A stretch of DNA of 64,000 nucleotides from Enterococcus thailandicus (GTDB lineage: Bacteria; Bacillota; Bacilli; Lactobacillales; Enterococcaceae): NCBI RefSeq assembly GCF_001886265.1, contig NZ_JXLE01000004.1, positions 100,584 through 164,583 of the forward strand. The letters are read 5' to 3'. Below are positions 55,462 to 64,000 of the stretch, piece after piece. A program made the position numbers and the translations under genes. The notes under the pieces were generated by a model. It ran no database searches. It worked only from the letters and a program-made list of their open reading frames with translations, and had not been told where the DNA came from. Within the stretch, counting starts at the first letter, position 1. The number at the start of each line of letters is the position of its first letter.

Positions 55462-55824
55462 GTGCGTTGTTTTTTTCGCAGAGCTAGCTTTAAGACGTTG
55501 TTTTTAGAGTATAAAACTAGGAATAATCTATGAGCATAAAGATATTTCTTTCTTCGTGTGTGTGGTAAATTTAATACATAAAATAGAATATATATGCAAA
55601 AAAATACTCTCGAAGGACGTAGAGTAACTGTGAGTAGTGAGCATTTCAGGTTGGTTTAGTTGAGTCATAGGTTAAAGGACTTTTTATCGTTTTAAAAGAA
55701 GTTTGTCTACGTTAAACAATAACGTTTTATTTTAAGTGGAGGTTTTGCAGTAGTCAAAAGATAAAAAACTGGTAAGGCTTTGAATGAGAGGAAGCTTTCA
55801 TAAATTGGAAGGAGGGAGTAGTGA
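55462..55824. other. Intergenic region, possibly decayed gene 5' part
   Basis: About 360 bases without an intact frame. A GTGGAGG ribosome-like site at about 55735 is followed by TTG CAG TAG and further stops, which could be the dead start of the surface protein gene whose tail remains at 55825. I see no RNA signature. Confidence 0.4.
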
Positions 55825-56100
55825 ATGCATAATCTATTGGTTGCTACGGATACAAAAGGTAAAGTGAAATTTTATGTTCCGGAAACAGAAGAAACGACTG
55901 ATGAGTCATCTGTAGAGAGCAAGGTGGAAGAAAGTTCGGCTAGTTATCCCTCATCTAGTAAAGAAAACTTGATTGAGAGTGAAGGGAAACAATCCATCGC
56001 GTCCTTTGGAGAAAATGTTTATATTGAATTGGTCGTAGCAGGAATCATTTTGATTATTATTGCAGTTTTATTTGCTTTGGGAAGGAGACGAAGAAAATGA
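55825..56100 (+). CDS. Tail of a surface protein (possible pilin-like remnant)
   Basis: A 91-residue protein. It starts LLVATDTKGKVKFYVPE, which resembles the closing strands of a Cna-B/SpaA domain (TDxxGKVxF), followed by a Ser/Glu-rich linker, then IASFGE in the place where LPxTGE would be, a hydrophobic helix (IELVVAGIILIIIAVLFAL) and GRRRRK. There is no signal peptide and an in-frame TGA directly precedes the ATG. I read it as the C-terminal remnant of a cell-wall protein with a decayed sorting signal. A strong AAGGAGGG site does precede the ATG, so it may still be made. Confidence 0.5.
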   Translation: MHNLLVATDTKGKVKFYVPETEETTDESSVESKVEESSASYPSSSKENLIESEGKQSIASFGENVYIELVVAGIILIIIAVLFALGRRRRK

Positions 56101-56329
56101 AGTAGTGGTTTACTTATTTCGCCACCTGACGCTGAATAAATGAGCTTCCGCCACCTATAAAATGACTGGCTTTTTACAGGATTAAACGTCATTTTACTTG
56201 GCATAAAATTAGATGATTGACTCAAAACACCCCTATGATAGCTGACATTCTCAGCTATCATAGGGGTGTTTTTTGATTCAGTTGTTATACATGAGAATAG
56301 TTTCTTATTTAAAAAAATTTCCTAACTGT

Positions 56330-57997
56330 TTATTTGCTTTTGCGGAAGGATTTATATACTTGATACCCAAAAAACAATAATAAGATTCCCCAAGTAACAA
56401 GGGAGACAACGAAAGAAAAATAAAAATAAAACGGTGGTGAGTAATGAACTGTTACTTTATTGATTCCTTTGTGTTGCTTAATGATTGGCGTACCAATATC
56501 AGTTAATTGATAGTCTGTAATTGTATGGCCATTTCGAACTAATTTTGTTCGATCGTAGACAATAATTGGCAGTTTTACTGTTTGGGTACCCGTGTTTTTC
56601 CACGTAACAGTTAAAGCACCGTCGGAATAGCTCTTGATATATTTTGTTTCATTATCTAGAATGTCTTGACTATAACGGTCATATTTATTTGCACTAGTTT
56701 CTTGATAGATTGGTAGATAATCTGGCGTTGTTTTTTGAAAAGCAAATAAACTAGTTTCTAAATCTTTATTAAAAAATGTTTTCCTGGTGGTAGCTTGGTC
56801 TTCAAATAAATAAGTATGTCTGCTGACAAATTTTGTTTGTTCCCACTGGGCTAAGTGACTAGAGAGTGTTTGAATAGTTTGAACAGTACAAATAATTACC
56901 AAAGATACACCGATTACCTTTAACCATTTTTGGGAATGCCAATGGCTGAAGACCAATGCAAGGAGTAGTAAGAACAGTACCGTGAAGGGCACGAAAAAAC
57001 GAAAAGGGAATTGGATCAAACGAATAAAAGGGACACCATTTGTTATCAGGGTCGTCCAAGGTACCAGACTGGTTGAGAGTAACAAGAAAAACAAACTTGT
57101 CCCAAAGAGTAATTTATCAAAGAAAGTTAACTTTTTTCGGAATAAAACTAGTAACAGAACACCTATAGCTAAAATAATAGGAAATATTCTTGGATAGTGT
57201 AACCAATAATTTCCACCGAGATTAATTGCCTTTTCACTCATGTTTTTATTAACGAACGGTGCTAAAATGTCATTTCCAGAGTACACAATTAGTAGACTAA
57301 CCCAGATATTCGCAGTGAGAAGAAAGTAAAGTAAAATTGATTTTCCAAGTTGTAGTAATTGGCTTCCTCGATCGGTTTGCGAAAAAAAGAAAGCTACATA
57401 AAAAGGCACGTACATTAAAATAAGCATGATAGTTGAAAGTAAATGAATTTGAGTCATTAAAGCTATGGAAACAGCTACTTTTTTCAAAGGGAACTTTTTA
57501 TTAACGATAAAATCAACGATTGGTAGTAAACATAAAGGCAAAAAGGCTGTTCCCCAGCTAGTAAACCCTTGATTGATTGTCCAATACTGTATAGAATAAG
57601 TACTCATAAAAATGACAGCAGTTGGTACAACAATCAAATCCACTATTTTTGCATACTTCAACAAAGTAATCATAGAGCAACCAGCGATCAAATACAAAAT
57701 AAAATTAGAAACTATCTGATAATGGAACCAACTTCCAGAAATCAGTACAAGTAATCCTTGAAAATAAGCAAAAAATGGCCCGTAAACAGCGTTGACAATC
57801 CGGCCGCTTTGTTGGAATCCATAAACGGAAATAAAGTAATGAAAATTATGGTTTTTAATTTGCTGAGCTGTTTCATAAAAGCGATTATAATGAAACGAAG
57901 CATCTGCACCAAGAATCAGTTGGTGTGTGAACAAATGTGGAAGAATAAAAATAAACGCAATCAAGCCAATCACCATAAAAGGTCTGATTTTTTTCAA
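56330..57997 (-). CDS. Large membrane protein, GT-C/YfhO-like (PTPS-related domain)
   Basis: A 555-residue protein with about eleven to thirteen hydrophobic helices and a C-terminal extracellular beta-rich domain before the last helix. The N-terminal LILGADASFHYNRFYE loop has the acidic pattern of GT-C glycosyltransferases (D/E after the first helix). It resembles the 6-pyruvoyl-tetrahydropterin-synthase-related membrane family, which despite the name are probably transferases using lipid-linked sugars. I choose the TTG at 57997, eight bases after AAAGGAG. It is divergent from the sortase gene; a link to surface glycosylation is inference. Confidence 0.7.
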   Translation of the reverse strand: MKKIRPFMVIGLIAFIFILPHLFTHQLILGADASFHYNRFYETAQQIKNHNFHYFISVYGFQQSGRIVNAVYGPFFAYFQGLLVLISGSWFHYQIVSNFILYLIAGCSMITLLKYAKIVDLIVVPTAVIFMSTYSIQYWTINQGFTSWGTAFLPLCLLPIVDFIVNKKFPLKKVAVSIALMTQIHLLSTIMLILMYVPFYVAFFFSQTDRGSQLLQLGKSILLYFLLTANIWVSLLIVYSGNDILAPFVNKNMSEKAINLGGNYWLHYPRIFPIILAIGVLLLVLFRKKLTFFDKLLFGTSLFFLLLSTSLVPWTTLITNGVPFIRLIQFPFRFFVPFTVLFLLLLALVFSHWHSQKWLKVIGVSLVIICTVQTIQTLSSHLAQWEQTKFVSRHTYLFEDQATTRKTFFNKDLETSLFAFQKTTPDYLPIYQETSANKYDRYSQDILDNETKYIKSYSDGALTVTWKNTGTQTVKLPIIVYDRTKLVRNGHTITDYQLTDIGTPIIKQHKGINKVTVHYSPPFYFYFSFVVSLVTWGILLLFFGYQVYKSFRKSK

Positions 57998-58156
57998 AGG
58001 GAAATCTCCTTTCAATTGAATGAATTAGTTCTATGATAAAACCAATTGAAAATGGAGGCAAGAATTTCGAAAAGAAATTGAAACAACTGTCTATTGTTGA
58101 AAAAGGTTATTAACTATGTAATGATAAATGAAAAGGGTACCAAAGGAGGCGTGTGT

Positions 58157-59311
58157 ATGAAAAATGAAAAGCCAACTCAAAGAAAACAAAATATAAAAAA
58201 GCTATTACTGAAAATAACGATGTTATTGTTGATTCTCGTTGGGTTGCTGATAGCCCTCTACCCTTTTTATGTTGATTCTTTGAATGGATTGATTGATCAA
58301 AAGAGAATTGAACAGGCGCAAAAGAAATCTGTCGAAGAAACGAATGCCTTACAACAAAAAATGACAGCGGAGAACGAACGTTTACAAAAAAACGGGCTCA
58401 ATCCTGGTGCAGATCCTTTTAAAGATGAAAAAAAGGTAGAGAGCACGCAAGCCGAATTGATTGGCAGTATCAATATTCCTAAAATCAACATCAATTTGCC
58501 ACTTTACGATGAAACAACTACTGATGTTTTAGAAATTGGTGCAGGAGTTTTACAGGGAACCTCTTTTCCTACCGGCGGGAAGTCAACACATTCGGTTATT
58601 TCCGCACATTCAGGCTTACCCAATCGCTTGTTTTTTACTGATTTAGAAGAATTAAAAATTGGTGATCAGTTTATCTTAACTGTCTTAGACAAAAAATTAG
58701 CTTATCAAGTCGATGCGATTGAAGTGGTAATGCCAGATGATACTTCGTCCTTAACGATTCAAGAAGGCAGAGATCTGGTTACATTGTTAACTTGTACACC
58801 TTATATGGTTAATTCCCATCGTTTATTAGTGACGGGGTACCGCATTCCTTACAACGAAGCAGTGCAGGCAACTGAATCAAAAGGAAATCAATGGCGAGTT
58901 TTACGGTATGTTTTGATTCTGGTTGGTGTGCTTGTTGCCACGTTAGCCTTAATTTATTTAGCTTATCGTTTGGTTTATCACCATCAATTGAGTAAAAAAA
59001 TATTTGATTTTTCTTTTACTGTGCTTGATACGTCTGAGGCGCCAATAACAGAAACTACTTTTCGTTTAATGCAAAAAGGACGACTCGTTTTTAGAGAGGG
59101 AGAACCTGTTGAAGCAACGAGTGATCCATTTGGACGGGTAGAATTTAAGCAATTGCCAGGTGGACAATATCAATTAGTAGATGTCTCCCATAACGACAGC
59201 AGGATTAAGTTTGGTGTGAAAAAGAAGAAGGAATCAGCTATGTTATTCATTAGTAGAAGAAAAAGAGTTAAACAGTTAGCAATTGGTAAGCGAAAATTTA
59301 TCGTCGAATAA
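58157..59311 (+). CDS. Class C sortase with C-terminal Cna-B-like domain
   Basis: A 384-residue protein. N-terminal helix (about 15-37), lid motif DPF at 86-88, sortase domain with His151 (SAHSGLP), Cys213 (TLLTCTPY) and Arg222 (SHRLLV), then a second helix (250-272). The lid and second helix mark a class C (pilus) sortase. Unlike usual ones, about 100 further residues follow: FTVLDTSEAPITETTFRLM and GRVEFKQLPGGQYQLVDV match the Cna-B/SpaA fold, which by simple topology would be cytoplasmic. No intact pilin gene is nearby; a possible remnant lies at 55825. AAAGGAGG precedes the ATG at 58157. Confidence 0.85.
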   Translation: MKNEKPTQRKQNIKKLLLKITMLLLILVGLLIALYPFYVDSLNGLIDQKRIEQAQKKSVEETNALQQKMTAENERLQKNGLNPGADPFKDEKKVESTQAELIGSINIPKININLPLYDETTTDVLEIGAGVLQGTSFPTGGKSTHSVISAHSGLPNRLFFTDLEELKIGDQFILTVLDKKLAYQVDAIEVVMPDDTSSLTIQEGRDLVTLLTCTPYMVNSHRLLVTGYRIPYNEAVQATESKGNQWRVLRYVLILVGVLVATLALIYLAYRLVYHHQLSKKIFDFSFTVLDTSEAPITETTFRLMQKGRLVFREGEPVEATSDPFGRVEFKQLPGGQYQLVDVSHNDSRIKFGVKKKKESAMLFISRRKRVKQLAIGKRKFIVE

Positions 59312-59325
59312 AATCAAAATAAAAA

Positions 59326-59369
59326 GCTGGGACAAGTGATACACACATTATTTGTTCCAGCATTTTTTT
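59326..59369 (+). terminator. Terminator after the sortase gene
   Basis: GCTGGGACAA pairs with TTGTTCCAGC and is followed by seven Ts. Confidence 0.85.
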
Positions 59370-59476
59370 GTAAAAAAATTTACTTTTTGACACACAAAAA
59401 TAAAAAAAGACGTAACTACATGATGAAGGGGATCGAAAGTTGTCAGTTAGAGAGAATAAAGAATGGAGTGTTTTTG

Positions 59477-60991
59477 ATGGAATATGTGGTAGGGATTGAT
59501 TTAGGAACGAGTTCGTTAAAGGGAATTGTGACAAATAAAGCTGGCAAGGTAATCGCTTGTGCGAGTGAGCATTATTCCTTTTTTCAGAAGCAGACTGGTT
59601 GGAGTGAACAAAATTCAGATGATTGGTTCATTGCGTTACAAAAAGTGTTAAGGAAGTTTATAGCAGAAGTAGCAAATTTTAGCGAAAATCTAAAGGGAAT
59701 AAGTTTTTCAGGACAAATGCACAGCTTAGTATTATTAGATGAAAAGAAGCAGGTATTGCGTCCAGCTATCTTGTGGAATGATGTTCGCACAAGCCGAGAA
59801 TGTGAACAGATTAAGGACAAACTGGGGGAACAGCTTTTAGAAATTACGAAAAATCAAGTTCTGGAGGGATTCACCCTTCCAAAACTATTATGGGTAAAGA
59901 AAAATGAACCAGAAATCTGGTCGAGAGTTCGCCATATTTTATTACCAAAAGATTATCTTAGATATCGATTAACTGGAAAAATGCACATAGATTTTTCAGA
60001 TGCAGCAGGAACCTTGTTACTGGATCTCGAACGACAAGTTTGGTCAGAAGAAGTGGCAAAAAGTTTTGGCATTCCATTCACATATTTTCCACCATTAGTC
60101 GAATCATTAAAGTGTGTTGGGACGTTGTTGCCCGAGTCTTTAGGCGATGTAAAGATTAGTCCAAAAGTAAAAGTTATGGCTGGCGCGGCGGACAACGCTT
60201 GTGCAGCGTTAAGTGCGGGGATTTTTTCCTCAGAAAAAGGCTTAGTAAGTATTGGTACGTCGGGCGTATTTTTGACTTGTGGAGAGGGGCAGGAACCAGT
60301 CACTGGGGAGCTTCATTGGTTCAATCATGCAGTTCCTGCTAGCTGTTATTTGATGGGTGTTACTTTAGCGGCAGGGTATAGTTTGCAGTGGATGAAACAG
60401 ACGTTTGCTCAAGAGAAGAGCTTTCCAGAAGCTTTATCAGGAATTGAAAAGGTTTTGCCAGGAGCAAATGGGTTGCTCTTTACTCCATATATTGTTGGAG
60501 AAAGGGTACCTTATCCAGATGGACAAATTAGAGGGAGCTTTTTAGGGATTGATACGAAGCATACATTTCCACATTTTATGCGTGCGGTGATAGAAGGTGT
60601 TACTTTTTCCTTGAAAGATGTTCAGGTATTGCTTGAAAAAATGCTACGAAAAACGTTCACTGAAATTATTTCTGTGGGAGGAGGTGCTAAAAATAAAGAA
60701 TGGGCACAGATTCAAGCGGATGTTTTTGATGCAGAAATTTTTGCCTTGGCTGTTGAAGAAGGACCAAGTATGGGTGCTGCAATGATTGCAGCAGTGGGTG
60801 TTGGTTGGTTTGACTCACTGGAAATTTGTGCAAAAAGCTTTGTGAGTTATCACAAAGTAGCGACACCAATTACCGAAAATGTTCGAACCTATCAAAAAAT
60901 TTATTCGATTTATCAACAAGTTTATGGTCAGACAAAGGTGATAAGTCATGAATTGCGTGCATTTGACGATGAGAATGTGGAAGAAGAATAA
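59477..60991 (+). CDS. FGGY carbohydrate kinase, probable xylulokinase
   Basis: This 504-residue kinase has the phosphate motif YVVGIDLGTSSLKGIVTN, the substrate region FSGQMHSLVLLDEKKQ (typical of xylulokinase, where MHG/MHS follows SGQ), AILWNDVRTSRECEQI and a C-terminal ATP segment ISVGGGAKNKEWAQIQADVF. It should phosphorylate D-xylulose to xylulose 5-phosphate. No xylose isomerase or transporter is nearby, so its source of substrate is unknown. I choose the ATG at 59477 after GGAGTG; the longer frame begins in non-coding sequence. Confidence 0.82.
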   Translation: MEYVVGIDLGTSSLKGIVTNKAGKVIACASEHYSFFQKQTGWSEQNSDDWFIALQKVLRKFIAEVANFSENLKGISFSGQMHSLVLLDEKKQVLRPAILWNDVRTSRECEQIKDKLGEQLLEITKNQVLEGFTLPKLLWVKKNEPEIWSRVRHILLPKDYLRYRLTGKMHIDFSDAAGTLLLDLERQVWSEEVAKSFGIPFTYFPPLVESLKCVGTLLPESLGDVKISPKVKVMAGAADNACAALSAGIFSSEKGLVSIGTSGVFLTCGEGQEPVTGELHWFNHAVPASCYLMGVTLAAGYSLQWMKQTFAQEKSFPEALSGIEKVLPGANGLLFTPYIVGERVPYPDGQIRGSFLGIDTKHTFPHFMRAVIEGVTFSLKDVQVLLEKMLRKTFTEIISVGGGAKNKEWAQIQADVFDAEIFALAVEEGPSMGAAMIAAVGVGWFDSLEICAKSFVSYHKVATPITENVRTYQKIYSIYQQVYGQTKVISHELRAFDDENVEEE

Positions 60992-61098
60992 AAAAGCAAA
61001 AAAAAAGAACCACTCACTTAATTGTGCTCAAAATAAATTGAGTTGAAGAAGAAAATGAGTGTTTCAAATTTTTGAAATTTATTTTGAGCGATCGAAGA

Positions 61099-61572
61099 CT
61101 AAGCTTCTCTAATTAGTTCTTTAATGTCTACGTTTTCAGCTACAGGGACGATTTTGTACGTTAATTCATCTGTTTCATCATCATGGATAATATAAATTTG
61201 AGAGTCATCTTCTTTGAAATCCCCAAATGAAATCGCTGTATAACGTTGATCGAATAATTCGATTTCTTTGATACATTTTGAAAAAACTTTACGAACGTGA
61301 TGCATTTTTTGAATATGAGCAGTTGCTTTTTCAACAGCTTTCGTCAAAGTATATCCTTCATCTAAGTATTGTTTGATAATTTCAACCTTAGCAACTGTAG
61401 GCAAACGATATTTTCTTGGCCCAGTGGAATCGGTTTCGACAGATTGAATAAAACCTTTCGTTTCCCAATAACGCAATTGACGTGGAGAAACACCAACAAG
61501 TTCACTAAGTTCACTAATACCAACAAGTAAATGATCATTTTTTAATAGTTCTTTGAGGTGGTTATAAATCAT
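61099..61572 (-). CDS. MerR-family regulator
   Basis: This 157-residue protein has a MerR HTH (about 17-85: LVGISELSELVGVSPRQLRYWE, then YRLPTVAKVEIIKQYLDEGY), a coiled helix, and a C-terminal acidic domain without clustered cysteines, so it senses an organic ligand rather than a metal. It is divergent from the MFS gene and their promoters share a dyad (61619-61634), so it likely controls efflux. I choose the ATG at 61572; the GTG further out overlaps AAGGAG. Confidence 0.88.
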   Translation of the reverse strand: MIYNHLKELLKNDHLLVGISELSELVGVSPRQLRYWETKGFIQSVETDSTGPRKYRLPTVAKVEIIKQYLDEGYTLTKAVEKATAHIQKMHHVRKVFSKCIKEIELFDQRYTAISFGDFKEDDSQIYIIHDDETDELTYKIVPVAENVDIKELIREA

Positions 61573-61606
61573 TTTTGTCACTCCTTTTGACCTTCTTCTT
61601 TCCTTA

Positions 61607-61668
61607 ATTATACTTTTGTTGACTTTCGTGTCAAGCAGGTTGACAAATTATCTGATTAGGAATAAAGT
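61607..61668. promoter_or_regulatory. Divergent promoters with MerR dyad
   Basis: Minus strand: TTGACA (61634-61629) and TATAAT (61612-61607), 16-base spacer, for the regulator. Plus strand: TTGACA (61640-61645) and TAAAGT (61663-61668), 17-base spacer, for the MFS gene. TTGAC-TTTCGT-GTCAA (61619-61634) is a dyad between the two promoters. Confidence 0.7.
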
Positions 61669-61710
61669 ATTCTAGTGATTTCGCAAAAATAATTAGAAAG
61701 AAGGAGACAC

Positions 61711-63189
61711 ATGAGTAAAAAACAGCCCGTAGATATTTACGGCAAACCATATAACCGCTCATTATTAGTGGTTGTTTTACTAATTGGTACCTTTTGTACC
61801 GTATTGAATCAAACGCTGTTGACAACAGCTTTTCCTACATTGATGAAAGCTTTTGATATTACAGCTTCCGATGTACAGTGGCTAACAACCGGATTCTTAT
61901 TAGTGAATGGGATCATGATCCCAATTACAGCTTGGCTAATTAACAAGTTCAGCTCAAGAAGCTTATACCTTTCAGCGATGACTGTGTTTTTAATTGGAAC
62001 GATTACTTGTTATATCGCACCTAACTTTTCAACATTGTTGATTGGTCGCTTAATCCAAGCTGCAGGTGTTGGTGTTTCAATGCCATTATTGCAAAATATT
62101 ATGTTATCGATATTCCCGCCAGAAAAAAGAGGTTCGGCCATGGGGATGTCTGGAATTGTTATTGGACTTGCACCAGCATTAGGACCAACATTATCCGGTT
62201 ATATCATTGATAATTACCAATGGCGTGATTTATTTGGAATGATTATTCCAATCGTTCTTTTGGTTTTAGTCTTGGCAATCTTCTTGATGAAGAGCGTAAT
62301 TCCGTTATCTAATCCAAGTATTGATATACTTTCAGCAATCCTATCAACAATTGGATTTGGTAGCTTGCTTTATGGATTTTCTAGTGTAGGTAATGAAGGT
62401 TGGGGAAGTGTCCAAGTAATTGGTTTCTTGATTGTTGGGATAATTTTTATTATCTTATTCTCATTACGTCAGTTACGTCTAGAACATCCATTCTTAGAGC
62501 TTCGTGTCTTTAAATCAGCAACTTTCACCATTGCAGCCATTTTAGCTGGTGTAACGAACATGGCGATGGTTGGTGCTGAAATGGTTGTTCCATTATATAT
62601 TCAAAATATTCGTGGAGAATCAGCCTTCCACTCAGGATTGATGCTACTTCCAGGTGCATTGATCATGGGAGCGATGATGCCAATCACAGGGATGATTTTT
62701 GATAAGCATGGTGCGAAACGCTTAGCTATCACGGGTATGTTTATTTTAACTGCTGCCACTGCACCATTTGCATTTTTAACAGAAACAACACCAATTGTTT
62801 ATATCGTGATTTTATATGCGATTCGGATGTTTGGTATTTCAATGGTTATGATGCCAGTTACAACTTCAGGAATGAATGCTTTACCAAATAATTTGATTAG
62901 CCATGGTACGGCAGTTAATAATACATTCCGTCAAATTGCAAGTTCTATTGGGACAGCGATTTTGATTAGTGTCTTGACCAATGTTACAAAAGATAATTTA
63001 CCTGACAAAGAAATATTAAAAGCAACACCGTTGGCTTATAAAGATCAAGCAATCAATGCAACTTTATCTGGGTATCATGCTGCGTTTGTTGTTGCGATTA
63101 TTTTTGGAATCATTGGTTTTGTCATTGCTTTCTTCTTAAAGAAAAAAGAACCACTTAAAGAACTTTCAGTGAAGGGGGATCAAGCATGA
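61711..63189 (+). CDS. MFS multidrug efflux transporter, DHA2 (EmrB/QacA) type
   Basis: This 492-residue protein has fourteen helices. Family motifs are present: LNQTLLTTAFPTLMKAF (D1-like), WLTTGFLLVNGIMIPITAWL, LLIGRLIQAAGVGVSMPLLQ and the antiporter motif C-like GIVIGLAPALGPTLSGYIID. It exports drugs or lipophilic toxicants in exchange for protons; the substrate is unknown. AAGGAG precedes the ATG. Its stop overlaps the start of the DUF4811 gene, and a MerR regulator lies opposite. Confidence 0.92.
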   Translation: MSKKQPVDIYGKPYNRSLLVVVLLIGTFCTVLNQTLLTTAFPTLMKAFDITASDVQWLTTGFLLVNGIMIPITAWLINKFSSRSLYLSAMTVFLIGTITCYIAPNFSTLLIGRLIQAAGVGVSMPLLQNIMLSIFPPEKRGSAMGMSGIVIGLAPALGPTLSGYIIDNYQWRDLFGMIIPIVLLVLVLAIFLMKSVIPLSNPSIDILSAILSTIGFGSLLYGFSSVGNEGWGSVQVIGFLIVGIIFIILFSLRQLRLEHPFLELRVFKSATFTIAAILAGVTNMAMVGAEMVVPLYIQNIRGESAFHSGLMLLPGALIMGAMMPITGMIFDKHGAKRLAITGMFILTAATAPFAFLTETTPIVYIVILYAIRMFGISMVMMPVTTSGMNALPNNLISHGTAVNNTFRQIASSIGTAILISVLTNVTKDNLPDKEILKATPLAYKDQAINATLSGYHAAFVVAIIFGIIGFVIAFFLKKKEPLKELSVKGDQA

Positions 63190-63893
63190 TAATTGGTGTT
63201 TTAATTATTAGTTTACTTGCCTTTGCTTTGGTTAATGTTTTTGCCAAAAAAGCATGGCAAACAGTCCTTTCATTAATCTTTGGTGCCGTTTTTGTTGGAG
63301 CTTTAGGATTGATTGTAGCGAATGTTTCTAACCATTTTGGAATGGAAAGAGTGACGGAAACAACAACGAAAAAAATTGTTTCTAGTGCTGATTCGGGTGC
63401 CAATCTGCTACTTTATAAAGAACTTGGTGATGGCACTGAAAAAATCTACTTGTATAAAACCAAAGACAGTCAGAAAAAACCAACAGCTACTGGAACAGAC
63501 AATGTAACGAACAAAGTAGAAACAACCACTGGAGCTGCTGAAAAAGTCACAAAAACGACTTACTGGGTATACAAGAACGACCATTATAAATTTTGGTTTA
63601 ATTTAGCAGATAATAATCACGAATTTGACAAACGCGTCAATACGTTTAAGTTACCAAAAGACTGGATTACTTTAAGTACAGATCAAGCAGAAAAATTAGC
63701 TAAACTTTCCAAAGAACGTCAAGGTACCATGGAAAGTGAAGCAAAAGCTTATGTTCAGGACGGCTTGAAACAAGCGATGATGAATAATCCACAAATGAAT
63801 CAATCTGAGCAAGAAGCGCTAACCAAGAAATTGACAGCTGCTTATCAACAAGAAGCATTTGCCAAATTGATTCAAGAAGTGAAAGAAAAATAA
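63186..63893 (+). CDS. DUF4811 membrane protein
   Basis: This 235-residue protein has two N-terminal hydrophobic helices (about 1-16 and 21-45) and an extracellular domain with Lys/Thr-rich strands (residues 60-175, including KTTYWVYKNDHYKFWFNLAD) and a helical Gln/Lys-rich end. DUF4811 proteins are commonly coded beside EmrB-type MFS exporters in lactic bacteria; they may act as an accessory subunit, but this is not shown. ATGA overlap with the MFS gene indicates co-translation. Confidence 0.85.
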   Translation: MIIGVLIISLLAFALVNVFAKKAWQTVLSLIFGAVFVGALGLIVANVSNHFGMERVTETTTKKIVSSADSGANLLLYKELGDGTEKIYLYKTKDSQKKPTATGTDNVTNKVETTTGAAEKVTKTTYWVYKNDHYKFWFNLADNNHEFDKRVNTFKLPKDWITLSTDQAEKLAKLSKERQGTMESEAKAYVQDGLKQAMMNNPQMNQSEQEALTKKLTAAYQQEAFAKLIQEVKEK

Positions 63894-63930
63894 ATGACAA
63901 AAACAGTTGTTTGACCAACTGTTTGAAAAA

Positions 63931-63967
63931 TAGGCTGGGACCTGTAAAGGTTCTAGTCTATTTTTTT
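63931..63967 (+). terminator. Terminator of the MFS-DUF4811 operon
   Basis: TAGGCTGGGACC pairs with GGTTCTAGTCTA (with wobble pairs) and is followed by seven Ts. A shorter hairpin AAACAGTTG/CAACTGTTT at 63901-63924 precedes it. Confidence 0.8.
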
Positions 63968-64000
63968 GAGTGATTGTAGGAAGATTTCTAACGTGTTAAA

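Noticed and set aside
58297-58494. Minus-strand cysteine-rich frame inside the sortase gene
   Set aside because: Shadow of the coding strand with no start signals.

Overview
The window looks like the chromosome of an Enterococcus close to E. faecium, E. hirae, E. durans or E. mundtii. The reasons are low G+C, strong AAGGAGG ribosome sites, a type II-A CRISPR repeat of the enterococcal/streptococcal kind, a tyrS-tyrosine decarboxylase-tyrP-nhaC cluster behind a tyrosine T-box, a glpKOF operon whose kinase has the phosphorylatable His232, and the enterococcal maltose locus with maltose 6'-phosphate phosphatase. Species cannot be fixed from the sequence alone. No rRNA, tRNA, insertion sequence or prophage was seen. 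Layout: 1-1.4 kb is the leader-distal end of a CRISPR array (nine intact repeats, then a decayed one), followed by two small orphan genes and a second decayed repeat; cas genes would lie to the left. 1.8-7.7 kb holds azlCD, a NUDIX hydrolase, a MarR-GNAT-B3/B4 group, a purine permease with a PurBox in its leader, and a lipoprotein with beta-strand repeats. 8-9.7 kb is a GH13 alpha-1,6-glucosidase with a MalR-like operator. 10.2-17.1 kb is a glycerol region: an NADH-oxidase-like gene broken by an amber codon, an Mga-type regulator and glpKOF. 17.2-21.1 kb has a VOC-family dioxygenase-like protein behind a palindromic operator, a candidate structured RNA of about 190 nt, a short MutS2-like protein and a phosphatidyltransferase. 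21.3-24 kb is a persulfide/CoA-disulfide locus (CstR-like repressor, two rhodaneses, CoA-disulfide reductase-rhodanese) with two operators. 24.2-26 kb carries a surface protein with an LPKTN signal, a candidate type I toxin-antitoxin pair and YbjQ. 26.1-32 kb has a conserved hypothetical gene, a DUF1858-DUF438/PAS pair, and an operon of CPG-type metal P-type ATPase, HMA protein, Dps-like protein and FLP-type Crp/Fnr regulator. 32-35.4 kb is an ABC exporter with a divergent TetR regulator. 35.6-39.2 kb has a GlcNAc-type PTS permease and a polysaccharide deacetylase. 39.5-46.5 kb is the tyramine/acid-stress cluster. 46.5-55.4 kb has a SemiSWEET protein and the maltose locus (malR, malM, pgmB, malP; divergent malT, mapP). 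55.8-59.3 kb has a tail of a surface protein, a large membrane protein and a class C sortase with an unusual C-terminal Cna-B-like domain. 59.5-63.9 kb has a xylulokinase-like gene and a MerR/EmrB-type MFS/DUF4811 drug-efflux module. How the genes work together: maltose enters through MalT as maltose 6'-phosphate, MapP removes the phosphate, MalP splits maltose with phosphate, MalM converts anomers and PgmB makes glucose 6-phosphate; the distant GH13 enzyme probably joins this regulon through its MalR-like box. Tyrosine decarboxylation with TyrP exchange consumes protons and sits beside an Na+/H+ antiporter. Glycerol is taken up by GlpF, phosphorylated by GlpK and oxidised by the peroxide-forming GlpO. 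Two families of intergenic hairpin repeats, two copies each, are scattered between operons and abut or contain terminators.
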